Shown: positions 27,600 to 36,765, counted from the first letter of the stretch. The stretch: DNA of 64,000 bases from Ignavibacteria bacterium (GCA_014654705.1 JACVZY010000090.1:124001-188000); one strand, 5' to 3'. The notes: generated from the sequence alone by a model not told the origin. Numbers and translations: made by a program.

Positions 27600-30245
27600 A
27601 TGAAAAAATTCCTCTCTGTTCTCGTCGTTCTTATCCTCCTCTTTGTCATAGTGCTGGCTGCCGTGCCGCTTCTTTTCAAAGACCGTATCGTACAGTTTGT
27701 GAAGGACAAAGCGAACCAAAACCTCACAGCAACGCTCAATTTCAGCGATGTGGATATTTCCTTGATGAAAAATTTTCCCAGCGCCACCGTCATTTTGAAG
27801 AATGTTTCGGTCGTCAACGCCGCACCGTTCCTCGGCGATACGCTCTTTTCGGCGAAGGAAATAGACTTTACCGCCGAGCCGATTGCTTACGTGCGCGAAG
27901 GCGTGGTAAAACTGCTTGCGCTGCATCTGGACGAGCCGCGCATCTATACGCACGTGCTTTCGGACAGCCTGAAAAATTGGCGCATCACCAAGCCAAGTCC
28001 CAAAGAAACTTCCGAGAAAGACACAGCATCTATGCGCCTTGCGCTCAAGAATTATTCCATCAAAAACGGTTCGTTTCGCTTCCGTAGTGAAGCAGCAGAC
28101 CGCGAATTTGTGCTGGAGAATATCAATCACGAGGGTAGTGGCGACTTTGCGAATGATGTCTTCACGCTTATCACCCGCACCGATGCACTGACGAGCTTCC
28201 GGCAGCGCGGCGCAGCCTACATGAACGCTGTGAAAACAAGTCTTACGGCACAAATCGGCGTTGATTTGAAAAACAATGTCTATACCTTCAAAGAAAATGA
28301 ACTGACGATGAACGACCTCCATGCAGGCTTTGAGGGGTCTGTGGGGCTACCCGACGGGCGCGATGATATTGACCTCGACCTCAAATTCGCTACGCGCAAT
28401 GCCGACTTTAAGGCGTTTCTCTCGATGGTTCCCGCGATGTATTCGGCAAAATTTCAAGATCTGAAAGCAAGCGGCAGCGCGGATGTGCAAGGCTTTGTAC
28501 GCGGCGCATACAACGATGCTGGTTATCCGGCATTCGATGTGCGGGCAACCGTGCAGAACGGCATGGCTGACCACCCCAAACTCCCTGCCGCGCTCAAAGC
28601 CGTCATGCTGGACTTCCAAGCACAGAGCACAGGTGGTGGGCTTGACAATGCAGTGATAACCATTCGCCAGCTCTCACTGCTGCTTGCCGGAAACCCATTT
28701 GATATGACGCTTGAAGTCCGCACTCCCATTTCCGACCCGAACGTAACGGCTTCGATAAAAGGTCGTGTGAACGCTGCGGACGTGAAACAGCTTGTGGAAT
28801 CAGAACAGCTGAACAAGATTAAAAGTGGTGTTGCCGTGATGGATGTGGCGTTTCGCGGTACAATGTCGGCAGTGAAAAATAAAGAATATCAAAATCTTTC
28901 GCTCTCCGGCACAGCAAGCATGGAAGGCTTCGAGTACGCATCTGACAGTCTGCCGGAAAAAGTCGCTGTGCCCTCTGCTACACTCACTTTTAGTCCGCAG
29001 AAAACTGCACTTTCTAATTGCCGCATCACACTCGGTAAAAGTGATATTGCGCTGGAAGGACAACTGGAAAACGTGATTGGCTATGCGCTCTATGACGACT
29101 TGCTCAAAGGTTCGCTACGCCTTACTTCCACGTACTTCGACGTGAATCCGTGGATGAAAAGCGATTCTGCGGAAAAGCCCGCAGCCAGCACCAAATCTGA
29201 TACCACTGTCAGCAGCGTCGAGCTTCCCGCCAACATAGATTTTACCATGCAAGCCGCCATGAAACGTGTAATTTTCTCTAATCTGGATATGCAGGACGCG
29301 CAAGGCACGATGACGTTGCGAGAGAAAGTATTGCGTTTTGAAAATCTGGGCGTGAAACTCTTAGGCGCAAAGATGCTGGCAAGCGGCTCCTATAACACAC
29401 AAAACCCGCTCCAACCCAAAACGGATTTTAACCTGCAATTGACCGATGTCGGCATCAAGGCGCTGTATGAAAAGTTTGTCACGGTGCAAGAATTTGTGCC
29501 CTTTGCACGGCATTTGCAGGGTAACATTGCGCTCAAACTCAAACTGGCAACCGACCTCGACGGTACAATGAAGCCTGTTTGGAGTACGTTCCTGAGCGAT
29601 GGCGGCATCAACATTGCCATTCTCAAATTGGAAGACTTCAAGCCCATCAATGCCATTGCTGATGCGCTCAAATTCGATCCGCTTCGCAATCCAACACTCT
29701 CCAAAATCGCAGCGTTTTACGAAATCAAGGACGGACGATTTTATCTGAAACCCTTCAAAACAAAAATTGCCGGCGTTGATGTAACTATCGAAGGCTCGAA
29801 CGGTCTGGATAAATCCATTGACTACACGGTCAATCTGGTGCTTCCGGGCGACAAACTCACGGGACCTGCTTTTGATGCGCTTGGCAATATCGGCGGTGTA
29901 AATCTGGCGGCACTGAAACCCAAGACGATTCCCGTAACGGTGCATATCACCGGCACACTCGAAAATCCTATCATTCAGCCGTCGCTGCAAGGCGCACAGA
30001 ATGTAGGGCAGCAGGTACTCGACGCAGCACAAGAAGAAGCAAAGCGCCGTGCTGAGGAGGAAATTCAAAAAGCACAGCAAAAACTGAAAGACGAAGCCGA
30101 CAAACGCGCGAAAGAATTAGAAGACAAAGCCAAACAAGAAGCAGACCGCAAGGCAAAAGAACTGGAGCAAAAAGCCAAAGATGAACTCAAGAAGCGGCTT
30201 CCATTCGATATGTTTGGCGGAAAAAAAGATACCACCAAGAAGTAG
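27600..30245 (+). CDS. AsmA-family envelope protein
   Basis: The 881-residue protein has an N-terminal membrane anchor (FLSVLVVLILLFVIVLAAVPL) and then AsmA-type sequence (LNFSDVDISLMKNFPSATV) through a large beta-rich region to an AsmA C-terminal domain (about 560-800). It ends in a highly charged helix made of K/E/A/Q (AQEEAKRRAEEEIQKAQQ). AsmA/TamB-like proteins bridge inner and outer membranes and are linked to phospholipid transport. It is divergent from the histidine kinase gene and converges on a small membrane-protein gene 16 bases away. Confidence 0.87.
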   Translation: MKKFLSVLVVLILLFVIVLAAVPLLFKDRIVQFVKDKANQNLTATLNFSDVDISLMKNFPSATVILKNVSVVNAAPFLGDTLFSAKEIDFTAEPIAYVREGVVKLLALHLDEPRIYTHVLSDSLKNWRITKPSPKETSEKDTASMRLALKNYSIKNGSFRFRSEAADREFVLENINHEGSGDFANDVFTLITRTDALTSFRQRGAAYMNAVKTSLTAQIGVDLKNNVYTFKENELTMNDLHAGFEGSVGLPDGRDDIDLDLKFATRNADFKAFLSMVPAMYSAKFQDLKASGSADVQGFVRGAYNDAGYPAFDVRATVQNGMADHPKLPAALKAVMLDFQAQSTGGGLDNAVITIRQLSLLLAGNPFDMTLEVRTPISDPNVTASIKGRVNAADVKQLVESEQLNKIKSGVAVMDVAFRGTMSAVKNKEYQNLSLSGTASMEGFEYASDSLPEKVAVPSATLTFSPQKTALSNCRITLGKSDIALEGQLENVIGYALYDDLLKGSLRLTSTYFDVNPWMKSDSAEKPAASTKSDTTVSSVELPANIDFTMQAAMKRVIFSNLDMQDAQGTMTLREKVLRFENLGVKLLGAKMLASGSYNTQNPLQPKTDFNLQLTDVGIKALYEKFVTVQEFVPFARHLQGNIALKLKLATDLDGTMKPVWSTFLSDGGINIAILKLEDFKPINAIADALKFDPLRNPTLSKIAAFYEIKDGRFYLKPFKTKIAGVDVTIEGSNGLDKSIDYTVNLVLPGDKLTGPAFDALGNIGGVNLAALKPKTIPVTVHITGTLENPIIQPSLQGAQNVGQQVLDAAQEEAKRRAEEEIQKAQQKLKDEADKRAKELEDKAKQEADRKAKELEQKAKDELKKRLPFDMFGGKKDTTKK

Positions 30246-30261
30246 CCCTAAACTATTGCTA

Positions 30262-30780
30262 TCACTTGCCGGAGTATGACGCAAAAATGTGTTCGTATTC
30301 CGGCTTCTCTTTGCGAGGAATCCAAAGTTTTAGCGTCTTGGGGAGTTGTCCTTTGGTGCGGTAACGTAGCAGTACGCCCCATTGCTGTTGCTGAACGTCA
30401 TTGTCCCAAATAATGGCATCTACGTCCGTCCACAGGGTGAATGTGGTCAGGTAAACAAATCCATTCGCACCTATCCAAAAGCGTCTTGCGATACCCTGCG
30501 TACCACTAAACATAAGCCATACGGAGATTTGAATTGTTGTCGGTAAAGCCGCCTGCCATCCTTTTAGTACACCGATTGTAATGGCTATGCCTATCCATGC
30601 GAGAATAGCAACAGGCAAGAACCGCTCTAGTTTTTTACTGACCTTTGTAAAGAGGAACAGTTGGCGCGCATTGTTGCCAAGAGCTTTCAGAGACTGAGCC
30701 GAGCGATAGTAAACAATGAGATAAATCGAAAATGCAATTCCAAGAATAGCGCTAGATATCACGTAATCAGCGAAGCTCAT
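30262..30780 (-). CDS. Small membrane protein of unknown function
   Basis: The 172-residue protein has a membrane segment at about 8-27 (VISSAILGIAFSIYLIVYY) and two more at about 55-95, then a C-terminal soluble part of about 75 residues rich in W and K (LTTFTLWTDVDAIIWDNDV, RTKGQLPKTLKLWIP). This layout resembles small YcxB/DUF5673-like proteins, where a soluble domain follows two or three membrane segments, but I cannot assign a family. It lies downstream of obgE on the same strand with 50 bases between. Confidence 0.65.
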   Translation of the reverse strand: MSFADYVISSAILGIAFSIYLIVYYRSAQSLKALGNNARQLFLFTKVSKKLERFLPVAILAWIGIAITIGVLKGWQAALPTTIQISVWLMFSGTQGIARRFWIGANGFVYLTTFTLWTDVDAIIWDNDVQQQQWGVLLRYRTKGQLPKTLKLWIPRKEKPEYEHIFASYSGK

Positions 30781-30830
30781 AGCACAGAGGTGTATTCAAG
30801 AAAATTCGATTGCAATAAATTCATTGAAAA

Positions 30831-31856
30831 TCAGCTTTGCACCTGCTCTCGCGAGGCTTGCAGCGCATTCCACATAGCGTGTTTGAGTTCGCCTAAATGT
30901 TCGCCCGAAACGCCGGAGATAATCCGGACAGGCTTCTCGCCGCGAATCTTGAGTTTGGCGAGGGCTTTACGCTCGTCATCTGTGAGTGCGTCTGCCTTAC
31001 TGACGCAAATAATACGCTCTTTATGCTCAAGGTCGGGATTAAACAGTTTGAGTTCCTTGCGCAGCATTTTGAATTGGTCTTTGGGAGCAATTTCAGCCGT
31101 GGGGTCAAGCAGAAACACGAGTACCTGCGTACGCTCCACATGGCGCAAGAACTGAAAACCCAGTCCGCGCCCTTCGTGTGCGCCTTCTATCAAACCCGGA
31201 ATATCGGCAACGCAGAAATTCTCGCTGTGCGCATGCGTGGGGTCGTTGTGCAGCGAGACGATACCAAGATTCGGAATAAGCGTGGTGAAGGGATAGTCCG
31301 CAATTTTCGGGCGTGCCGCCGAGATAGAAGCAATAAGGGTTGATTTGCCCGCATTCGGGAAGCCCACCAAACCGACATCGGCAATGAGCTTGAGTTCGAG
31401 ACGAATTTTCTTTTCTTCGCCCGGCTCACCCGGCTCGGCATGGCGCGGTGCTTGATTGGTAGCGGTGGCAAACTCCGCATTGCCCCGTCCGCCTCTGCCG
31501 CCTTGCAGTAGCACCACTTCTTCATCGGCAGTGGTAAGGTCGGCAAGGAGTTCGTCTGTATCGGCATCGTAAATGAGTGTTCCGCACGGTACTTGCACAA
31601 CGACGTTCTTTGCACTTTTGCCCGTCCAATTAGAATTTGCGCCGTCTGCACCCGGCTTTGCGACGTAGTGCTGTTTATAGCGAAAGTCCAAAAGGGTGGT
31701 CATATTTGGATTGGCACGAAAAATAATATCGCCGCCTTTGCCGCCATTCCCGCCATTGGGACCACCCATAGGAGCAAATTTTTCGCGACGAAAACTAACA
31801 ACACCTTTGCCACCGTTGCCGGAAGCAATATGAATGACTGCGCGGTCAACAAACAT
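30831..31856 (-). CDS. obgE: Obg/CgtA GTPase
   Basis: Obg is an essential GTPase of large ribosomal subunit assembly and stress control. The 341-residue product starts with the glycine-rich Obg fold (MFVDRAVIHIASGNGGKG, PMGGPNGGNGGKGGD) and continues with the G domain: G1 GFPNAGKST, switch II DIPGLIEGAHEGRGLG, and a NKxD-like position reading CVSKAD. No OCT domain follows, as in many bacteria. rplU-rpmA, often beside obgE, are instead at 61.4-62.0 kb. A leader of about 375 bases with attenuator-like hairpins precedes it. Confidence 0.94.
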   Translation of the reverse strand: MFVDRAVIHIASGNGGKGVVSFRREKFAPMGGPNGGNGGKGGDIIFRANPNMTTLLDFRYKQHYVAKPGADGANSNWTGKSAKNVVVQVPCGTLIYDADTDELLADLTTADEEVVLLQGGRGGRGNAEFATATNQAPRHAEPGEPGEEKKIRLELKLIADVGLVGFPNAGKSTLIASISAARPKIADYPFTTLIPNLGIVSLHNDPTHAHSENFCVADIPGLIEGAHEGRGLGFQFLRHVERTQVLVFLLDPTAEIAPKDQFKMLRKELKLFNPDLEHKERIICVSKADALTDDERKALAKLKIRGEKPVRIISGVSGEHLGELKHAMWNALQASREQVQS

Positions 31857-32238
31857 AAACGAGAGAAATAGTAAGGAAAAACATGGACATCAAACGAACC
31901 TGTTTCGTACAGCCTGCAAAGCACAGAGAATGTAGAGGACAAGTTACTGGGTTTGGTGATATAGACGGCAGGAGGTGGTAGATATTTGGTGTTACGGGCG
32001 CGGGGTAAGCAGTGAAATCTCTTCTTTGTAAGGCATCGGAACCCCTAAAAACTGAGATGCCTCTCGATGTCACCACTCATCAAGAGGCACTCCCCTACTC
32101 ACCTTTCACCACCACAACGAAAGGATTTTGCTAAGAATGTTCGATAAATTTTTCTTTTTGAACACGTAGGAAGATTTTTTTCAAATCTTGGGAACGTTTT
32201 TTTTATACCTAGTGTTTAGTGCTGTCTCACACCTACAA
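31857..32238 (-). promoter_or_regulatory. Putative long structured leader of obgE
   Basis: No convincing gene lies here. A promoter-like element at 32239-32270 would start a minus-strand leader of about 375 bases. On that strand, 32092-32054 forms a hairpin: GAG plus TGCCTCT, a U.G pair, GATG, an eight-base loop, CATC, AGAGGCA, one bulge and CTC, followed by AG and five U. A competing pair, GGCATC (32061-32056) with GATGCC (32037-32032), uses the same 3' arm. This is the form of a terminator/antiterminator switch. The effector is unknown. Confidence 0.45.
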
Positions 32239-32270
32239 CAAACTTACACTGATAGAACATCAAAAACAAG
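32239..32270 (-). promoter_or_regulatory. Putative Bacteroidota-type promoter of the obgE leader
   Basis: On the minus strand TAAGTTTG (32246-32239) fits the -7 consensus TAnnTTTG. CTTG (32270-32267) lies 20 bases upstream, close to the -33 TTTG. The element is upstream of obgE and downstream of the glycosylase gene on the same strand. Confidence 0.5.
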
Positions 32271-32404
32271 TTTTTTTCGCCATTCCCTAAAAAAACGTAC
32301 TAAATTCTAACCTGCCAAGCGATTACATTTTTACCAAAAACGTAAAAAAGAGCCAGTTTGTTGATGCTTTTCGCTTAGAGCGAAGAAAAGTAGAGTAGAG
32401 AGCA
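32271..32404. other. A+T-rich intergenic DNA downstream of the glycosylase gene
   Basis: This is the rest of the 548-base gap between obgE and the glycosylase gene. It is A+T-rich with several runs of T and A, and I see no gene or clear hairpin in it. Confidence 0.5.
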
Positions 32405-33043
32405 TCATTTCAAAATCAAGCCCGCCTCCGATGCCCAGAAGTAAAGGTCGAGTTCGTCCATTGCAATTCCTACGTGGTCGGCAAATTTCTTAAAACCTTC
32501 TCCCGCTGCCAAGTATCGTGCCTTTCCCGCAATGTTCGGTACTTCTGCGAATACCCCACAGCGAACCAGATGTTTCAGTGTGTGGCGGTCTAAAATGGCG
32601 AGATTCCGATAGCCAGTGTTCCGTAAATAATGCGAAGCCTCTTTCCAGCTCATGCCGTCCACGTTTTCTACCAGCCATTCGCGTTTTTGCTCATCGTCAA
32701 GCCCGGAATCAAGAACGGAAGCGATGCCCAGCCATTCATCACGTGCCTTGAGTAAACGCCGTGCTTTTGTTTCGTGGAATCGGATGTAGTGCGCTTTGTC
32801 GCGTAAGATAGAAACAGGGTTGAAGCCAGTGCGCTCAAAATCACGTTCCTGAAGAATATTCACGACAGCGTTTGCATTTTCTGCTTTTGACTGCGGCGTA
32901 CAAAGGCAATAGCACAGTTCGTAAAAGCGCTGTTCCCGCGGCACACGGCGAAAATCCTCTAGTCGTGCAAGAATCTGTGGACGCAGTTCGGCAAAGCGCT
33001 TGCGGTCTTCGTCTGTGAAGGTATAGGCGGTGCGCTTGCTCAT
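32405..33043 (-). CDS. Ogg2-type 8-oxoguanine DNA glycosylase/AP lyase
   Basis: The 212-residue helix-hairpin-helix enzyme resembles the Ogg2 group, common in archaea and scattered in bacteria, which removes 8-oxoguanine and nicks the abasic site. The HhH segment NVDGMSWKEASHYLRNTGY carries the catalytic lysine K134, and AILDRHTLKHL supplies the aspartate D152. LCTPQSKAENA is typical near residue 50. Its start overlaps the mutL stop by four bases, so the two repair genes are translationally coupled. Confidence 0.88.
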   Translation of the reverse strand: MSKRTAYTFTDEDRKRFAELRPQILARLEDFRRVPREQRFYELCYCLCTPQSKAENANAVVNILQERDFERTGFNPVSILRDKAHYIRFHETKARRLLKARDEWLGIASVLDSGLDDEQKREWLVENVDGMSWKEASHYLRNTGYRNLAILDRHTLKHLVRCGVFAEVPNIAGKARYLAAGEGFKKFADHVGIAMDELDLYFWASEAGLILK

Positions 33044-35079
33044 GAGGTTCTTCCAAAGCGTTTGTCAAATTCCGCAAGCGGCACTTCAATTATCGTCGGG
33101 CGGCCGTGGGGACACGTGTACGGCATTTGTGCAGCGTAGAGATCATCCACTAGCTGACGCATTTCCTGAAAGGTGAGCGCATCGCCAGCACGAATGGCGG
33201 AGCGGCAGCCGAAGGATGCCGCAAGATTGTCGCGGACGCTGGTGTGGCGGAGGTCGTTGTATTCGCGGTATTGCTCCAAGAGTTCACGTAGAGCATCCTC
33301 TTCTCGTCCCGTGCGCACGTCCGCCGGAACACCGCGTATTTCCACGCCTTGCTCCATTTGCCCAAGGTCGAAGCCCATTTTTTGCAAATCCTCCTGCAAT
33401 TCTTTCGTCAGTGCCGCATCGCCGCTTGTCATTTGCACGTGCACCGGAAAGAGCAATTCCTGTCCGTACTTAAAGCCCTCGTTCATTGCCTTCAATGCTC
33501 GCTCATAGAGGATGCGCTCATGGGCGGCGTGTTGGTCAATAATTGCCATACCGCTTGCTGTCGGCATCACCACGTACTTTTTGTGCAGTTGCCAGTAGAA
33601 TTTTGCAGGTGCGAAGTGCTGTTGTGATGAGCCTTCTGGGGCATTTTGCGCTAAGGGAGAACCATTTGATGTCTGAGCAAACGAATCGTTTTGAAAAGCA
33701 TCGCGCTGAAAAGCGTCACGCTGAAAAGCATTTCCCTGAAAAGCGCTTGCTTGGCGGTTTTCAGTGCTGAAGCGCTCTGAAGCGGGACGTTCTGACGCAA
33801 ATCGCTCCGACGCAGAATTTCGTTCACGCCCAAAAATCTGCTCGTAGGCGCTCATCTCGCCCTGCGTCATGCGCCGCTCGGAAGGCGGTGCATAGCGGGG
33901 GTCAGGCTCTTTGGCGCTTGGCGAAAGAATTTCTCCCGTATCGCGGTTGACCAGTACCGATTCGCCCAAGAGCGTGGGGTGTTGCGGCGCAAGCGTCATG
34001 CGCTCAAGATTGCCGCCGAATTCAGGGAAGCCTTGCGTTTCGCGGAACTGTGCGCTTGGCGTGAGATTGTGCCTCGCCAGTGTTTCCGCCACAGCGCGGC
34101 GAATGGCGGTGTACATCGTGCGGTCGTCGTCGAATTTCACTTCGTGCTTTTGCGGATGAATGTTCACATCCACGCGCTCCGGGTCAACGGCGAGAAAAAG
34201 CACAAATGGTGGGTAGCTGGACTGGTCTATCAAATGCTCGTAAGCGCTCATCACGGCGTGGCTCAGTTGACGACTCGAAATCACGCGCCCGTTCATGTAA
34301 AAAAATTGTTCCGCTTTGGTGCGCTTGGCAAACTGCGGTTGCCCGATGTAGCCCGTGACGTGAATATCGGAACTGTTCGCAAGCTGCTCCGAAAAATCAA
34401 CCCGCATGAGCGTATCCGAAAAGCGCTTGCCAAGGGCATCGGTAATGCGCTGGTGTGGTGGTGCGGGTGCGAGGTCATGCACAAGGGTGTCGTCGTCGTA
34501 GAAGACAAAGCGGACATCGGGGCGGGAAAGCGCAAAGCGCGTCATGGTGTCGGCGATGTGGCGAAATTCGGTCAGGTCGGAACGCAAGAATTTTCGCCGC
34601 GCCGGAAAGTTGTAGAAAAGGTTTCGCACAAAGACTTGCGTTCCGGCTTCCATGGCGCAGGGTTCTATCGTTGGTTCTTGGAGCGGTTCGGCAGCAAGTT
34701 TCCAGCCGTGTTCGTCCTTCGGGCGGCGGGTGCGGATTTCCACCTGTGCCACCGAACAAATCGAAGCCAGCGCCTCGCCACGAAAGCCCAGCGTCATAAT
34801 GTGTGCGAGGTCTTCGGTGGTCTTGATTTTGCTTGTGGCGTGGCGTTTGGGCGCAAGCGCAAGGTCGGCTTCGCTCATACCTTTGCCGTTGTCCATGATG
34901 TGCAGAAGCTGTTTGCCCGCACCGCGTACCACGACTACGATTTCCGTTGCACCCGCATCCAGACTGTTTTCCACAAGCTCTTTTACGACCGATTCCGGAC
35001 GCTGTACGACCTCGCCTGCCGCAATTTGATTGGCAATAAAGTCCGGTAAAATCTGGATTTCAGTGTCGGTGAGGTTCAT
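33040..35079 (-). CDS. mutL: DNA mismatch repair endonuclease MutL
   Basis: The 679-residue MutL has the GHKL ATPase motifs NQIAAGEVVQRPESVVKEL, DNGKGM, ATSKI and GFRGEAL. The C-terminal domain has DQHAAHERILYE, the endonuclease motif DQHA(X)2E(X)4E, and CPHGRPTI near the end, so this is a nicking MutL of MutH-less bacteria. The linker contains two short tandem repeats (AFQRD units and ASER units; 33681-33822). The start at 35079 (MNLTDTEIQILPDFIANQI) matches the family; the frame opens 11 codons earlier. Confidence 0.95.
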   Translation of the reverse strand: MNLTDTEIQILPDFIANQIAAGEVVQRPESVVKELVENSLDAGATEIVVVVRGAGKQLLHIMDNGKGMSEADLALAPKRHATSKIKTTEDLAHIMTLGFRGEALASICSVAQVEIRTRRPKDEHGWKLAAEPLQEPTIEPCAMEAGTQVFVRNLFYNFPARRKFLRSDLTEFRHIADTMTRFALSRPDVRFVFYDDDTLVHDLAPAPPHQRITDALGKRFSDTLMRVDFSEQLANSSDIHVTGYIGQPQFAKRTKAEQFFYMNGRVISSRQLSHAVMSAYEHLIDQSSYPPFVLFLAVDPERVDVNIHPQKHEVKFDDDRTMYTAIRRAVAETLARHNLTPSAQFRETQGFPEFGGNLERMTLAPQHPTLLGESVLVNRDTGEILSPSAKEPDPRYAPPSERRMTQGEMSAYEQIFGRERNSASERFASERPASERFSTENRQASAFQGNAFQRDAFQRDAFQNDSFAQTSNGSPLAQNAPEGSSQQHFAPAKFYWQLHKKYVVMPTASGMAIIDQHAAHERILYERALKAMNEGFKYGQELLFPVHVQMTSGDAALTKELQEDLQKMGFDLGQMEQGVEIRGVPADVRTGREEDALRELLEQYREYNDLRHTSVRDNLAASFGCRSAIRAGDALTFQEMRQLVDDLYAAQMPYTCPHGRPTIIEVPLAEFDKRFGRTS
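33681..33822 (-). repeat. Short tandem repeats coding the MutL linker
   Basis: About 15-base units encode AFQGN-AFQRD-AFQRD-AFQND, preceded in the protein by ASER-type units (SASERFASERPASERF). They lie between the ATPase and dimerisation domains, where length changes are tolerated. Confidence 0.7.
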
Positions 35080-35145
35080 GGTGTTGGGGAGGAATGCTTT
35101 GCTTATTAGCAATGGTGCGCTTTATTGAGGTTGTCTATCCAATCG

Positions 35146-35295
35146 TTATGCTTCGACCAGCTCAACTTTGGAGGCAGATTCCATCGTTGCTTGCTGCTGC
35201 AAATAATATGCAACAAGTTTATAGGGGTCATTATCACATTCGGCAAATATTTCTTGTCGCACAGTCCAAATTTCTTCTAATGTTGGCTCGTTCAT
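35146..35295 (-). CDS. 49-residue partner of the PIN toxin (possible antitoxin)
   Basis: This short gene encodes MNEPTLEEIWTVRQEIFAEC followed by DNDPYKLVAYYLQQQ and a tail ending VELVEA. Its ATG overlaps the stop codon of the PIN gene by four bases (ATGA), which supports its being real despite its length. Small acidic proteins of this kind often sit beside PIN genes in Bacteroidota and cyanobacteria. The order is toxin first, the reverse of the usual arrangement. mutL begins 66 bases downstream on the same strand. Confidence 0.65.
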   Translation of the reverse strand: MNEPTLEEIWTVRQEIFAECDNDPYKLVAYYLQQQATMESASKVELVEA

Positions 35296-35774
35296 GGCTC
35301 TATTCCTAATAGTTCAAGTGGTGTGATAAGTTGCGGTGTATATAATCCCAAAAGCGTGTTTATCTGCCTGATGTGCGGTGTTTTATTTGCATTGGCAATA
35401 TGCTTACAGTTCCATGTCAGCAATATATCGCACTTGTGCCAAGAGGCGATTGCAAGATGCAAGGCATCACCGCCTGCGTTGGCGGGCATAACTTTATGCC
35501 GGATATACGTGTCAACAATTAGTGCAATATCCGCTTCAATCCGCAGCAGAGCAGTGTTGCTCAGCAAATCTAAGCAATCTGACTTTTTAATCGGATCATA
35601 GTTTCCGCGTCGTAGTTCGTCGAGTACTGCCGGACTTGTCCAAACGTCGTAATTGCGTCGCTCGTTATTCCACCACTCATGCGTCCAATTGCGCCGTGCA
35701 ATAGCTTCAGCATTGGTGCGGGTTTCAAAGTAAAAACTCGGTATGCTTGTTTCGATATACACTTTGGGTTTCAT
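35292..35774 (-). CDS. PIN-domain protein, VapC-like toxin
   Basis: The 160-residue product begins KVYIETSIPSFYFETR, the start of a common PIN subfamily with E8 in place of the first aspartate. It continues with SPAVLDELRRG, GGDALHLAIASWHKCDILLTWNCKHIANA, supplying the other acids (E near 53, D near 103, D/N near 120). Such proteins act as RNases in type II toxin-antitoxin pairs. It overlaps the 49-residue gene that follows it. Confidence 0.82.
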   Translation of the reverse strand: MKPKVYIETSIPSFYFETRTNAEAIARRNWTHEWWNNERRNYDVWTSPAVLDELRRGNYDPIKKSDCLDLLSNTALLRIEADIALIVDTYIRHKVMPANAGGDALHLAIASWHKCDILLTWNCKHIANANKTPHIRQINTLLGLYTPQLITPLELLGIEP

Positions 35775-35886
35775 AGCACCAAACTACGCAAAAGCAGGCG
35801 GAAAAGCAAAAGCGGCGCGGTTGATTGTTGTGTGCAGAGAATTTGGGAGCATAGGCTATAACTGATTTGATAATCCCCTCACCCTA

Positions 35887-36765
35887 TCATCTATTTTTCA
35901 TCATTGGACTGATTGGAAAATCATAACGATATTTCTTGATTTCACGAATCATTGCACCTGCTTTGACTTTTGTTAAAAGTTGTTCAATGTCTATCATGGT
36001 TTCGCCAAGGTCAAGAGATGTGAATTTCCCTACGAAACAATCTTTACGCATGAGATTAAGTTTATCGTTGAATTCAAGTTTTGGTGTATGCCCTCCAATG
36101 GTGATTAACATAGGGCTGAAGAGCATTTCTTCGTATGCAATTTTCGAGAGAAGAAGCAAGTAGAAATGATTCATTTTAGGGACAAATTCAAAAGAATGAC
36201 TACCTCCCATTCCAGCAACGTAGCCATTCATAACCCATCCTGCATTTCTTAAAACGAAATTTTGGATTGTACTGTCCCCTTTTAAATTTTCGATTACCGA
36301 CACTCTGCAAGTAGAACGTAAACCATCGCAAAATGACTCGTCGTTATAGCAGGTATCAATTTTTGCTATCACTATCAAATTCGCGGTTAATATGCTACGC
36401 CTTCTGGCATCACCCACAAGGCTATACATAATGTCAAGAACAGGTAAGCCGATTCTTGTTAAATTTTCAATATATTCTTTGGTGTATCCGCCTGTAACGA
36501 GACGATACAGCACCCCTTCAGTAAAATATGGGGCGTTCAAAGTCCTTTGAAGATAGTCTTTTTCACGGGTAGAATCCTTCATTAGCGATAGTTTTTCTGT
36601 CATTTTTGTTCTTACGTAGGGAACAAGCTCATCCCATTGCTTTTGCAAATTCATTTTCTCAATGAATTTTTTTATATCCTCTTGGGCAATGGCTTGTCCC
36701 AAAGAGGCAAAAAGAAACAGTACAAAGAAAGCTAACTGTGCAAATGCAAATGATTGAATCCGCAT
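35887..36765 (-). CDS. Exported protein of unknown function
   Basis: The 292-residue protein starts with a signal peptide (hydrophobic FAQLAFFVLFLFASLGQAIA, cut before QED), so it is exported to the periplasm or beyond. The mature part is mixed helix and strand with no domain I recognise. A cysteine-containing segment (DTCYNDESFCDGLRSTCRV) could form disulfides. There is no T9SS C-terminal domain. The start at 36765 is chosen for the signal peptide. A TATATTTG promoter-like box lies at 36809-36816. Confidence 0.7.
   Translation of the reverse strand: MRIQSFAFAQLAFFVLFLFASLGQAIAQEDIKKFIEKMNLQKQWDELVPYVRTKMTEKLSLMKDSTREKDYLQRTLNAPYFTEGVLYRLVTGGYTKEYIENLTRIGLPVLDIMYSLVGDARRRSILTANLIVIAKIDTCYNDESFCDGLRSTCRVSVIENLKGDSTIQNFVLRNAGWVMNGYVAGMGGSHSFEFVPKMNHFYLLLLSKIAYEEMLFSPMLITIGGHTPKLEFNDKLNLMRKDCFVGKFTSLDLGETMIDIEQLLTKVKAGAMIREIKKYRYDFPISPMMKNR

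Noticed and set aside
31846-32076. 76-codon minus-strand frame upstream of and overlapping the obgE start
   Set aside because: It begins at GTG within the leader hairpin and its protein looks random; the structured-leader reading is better supported.
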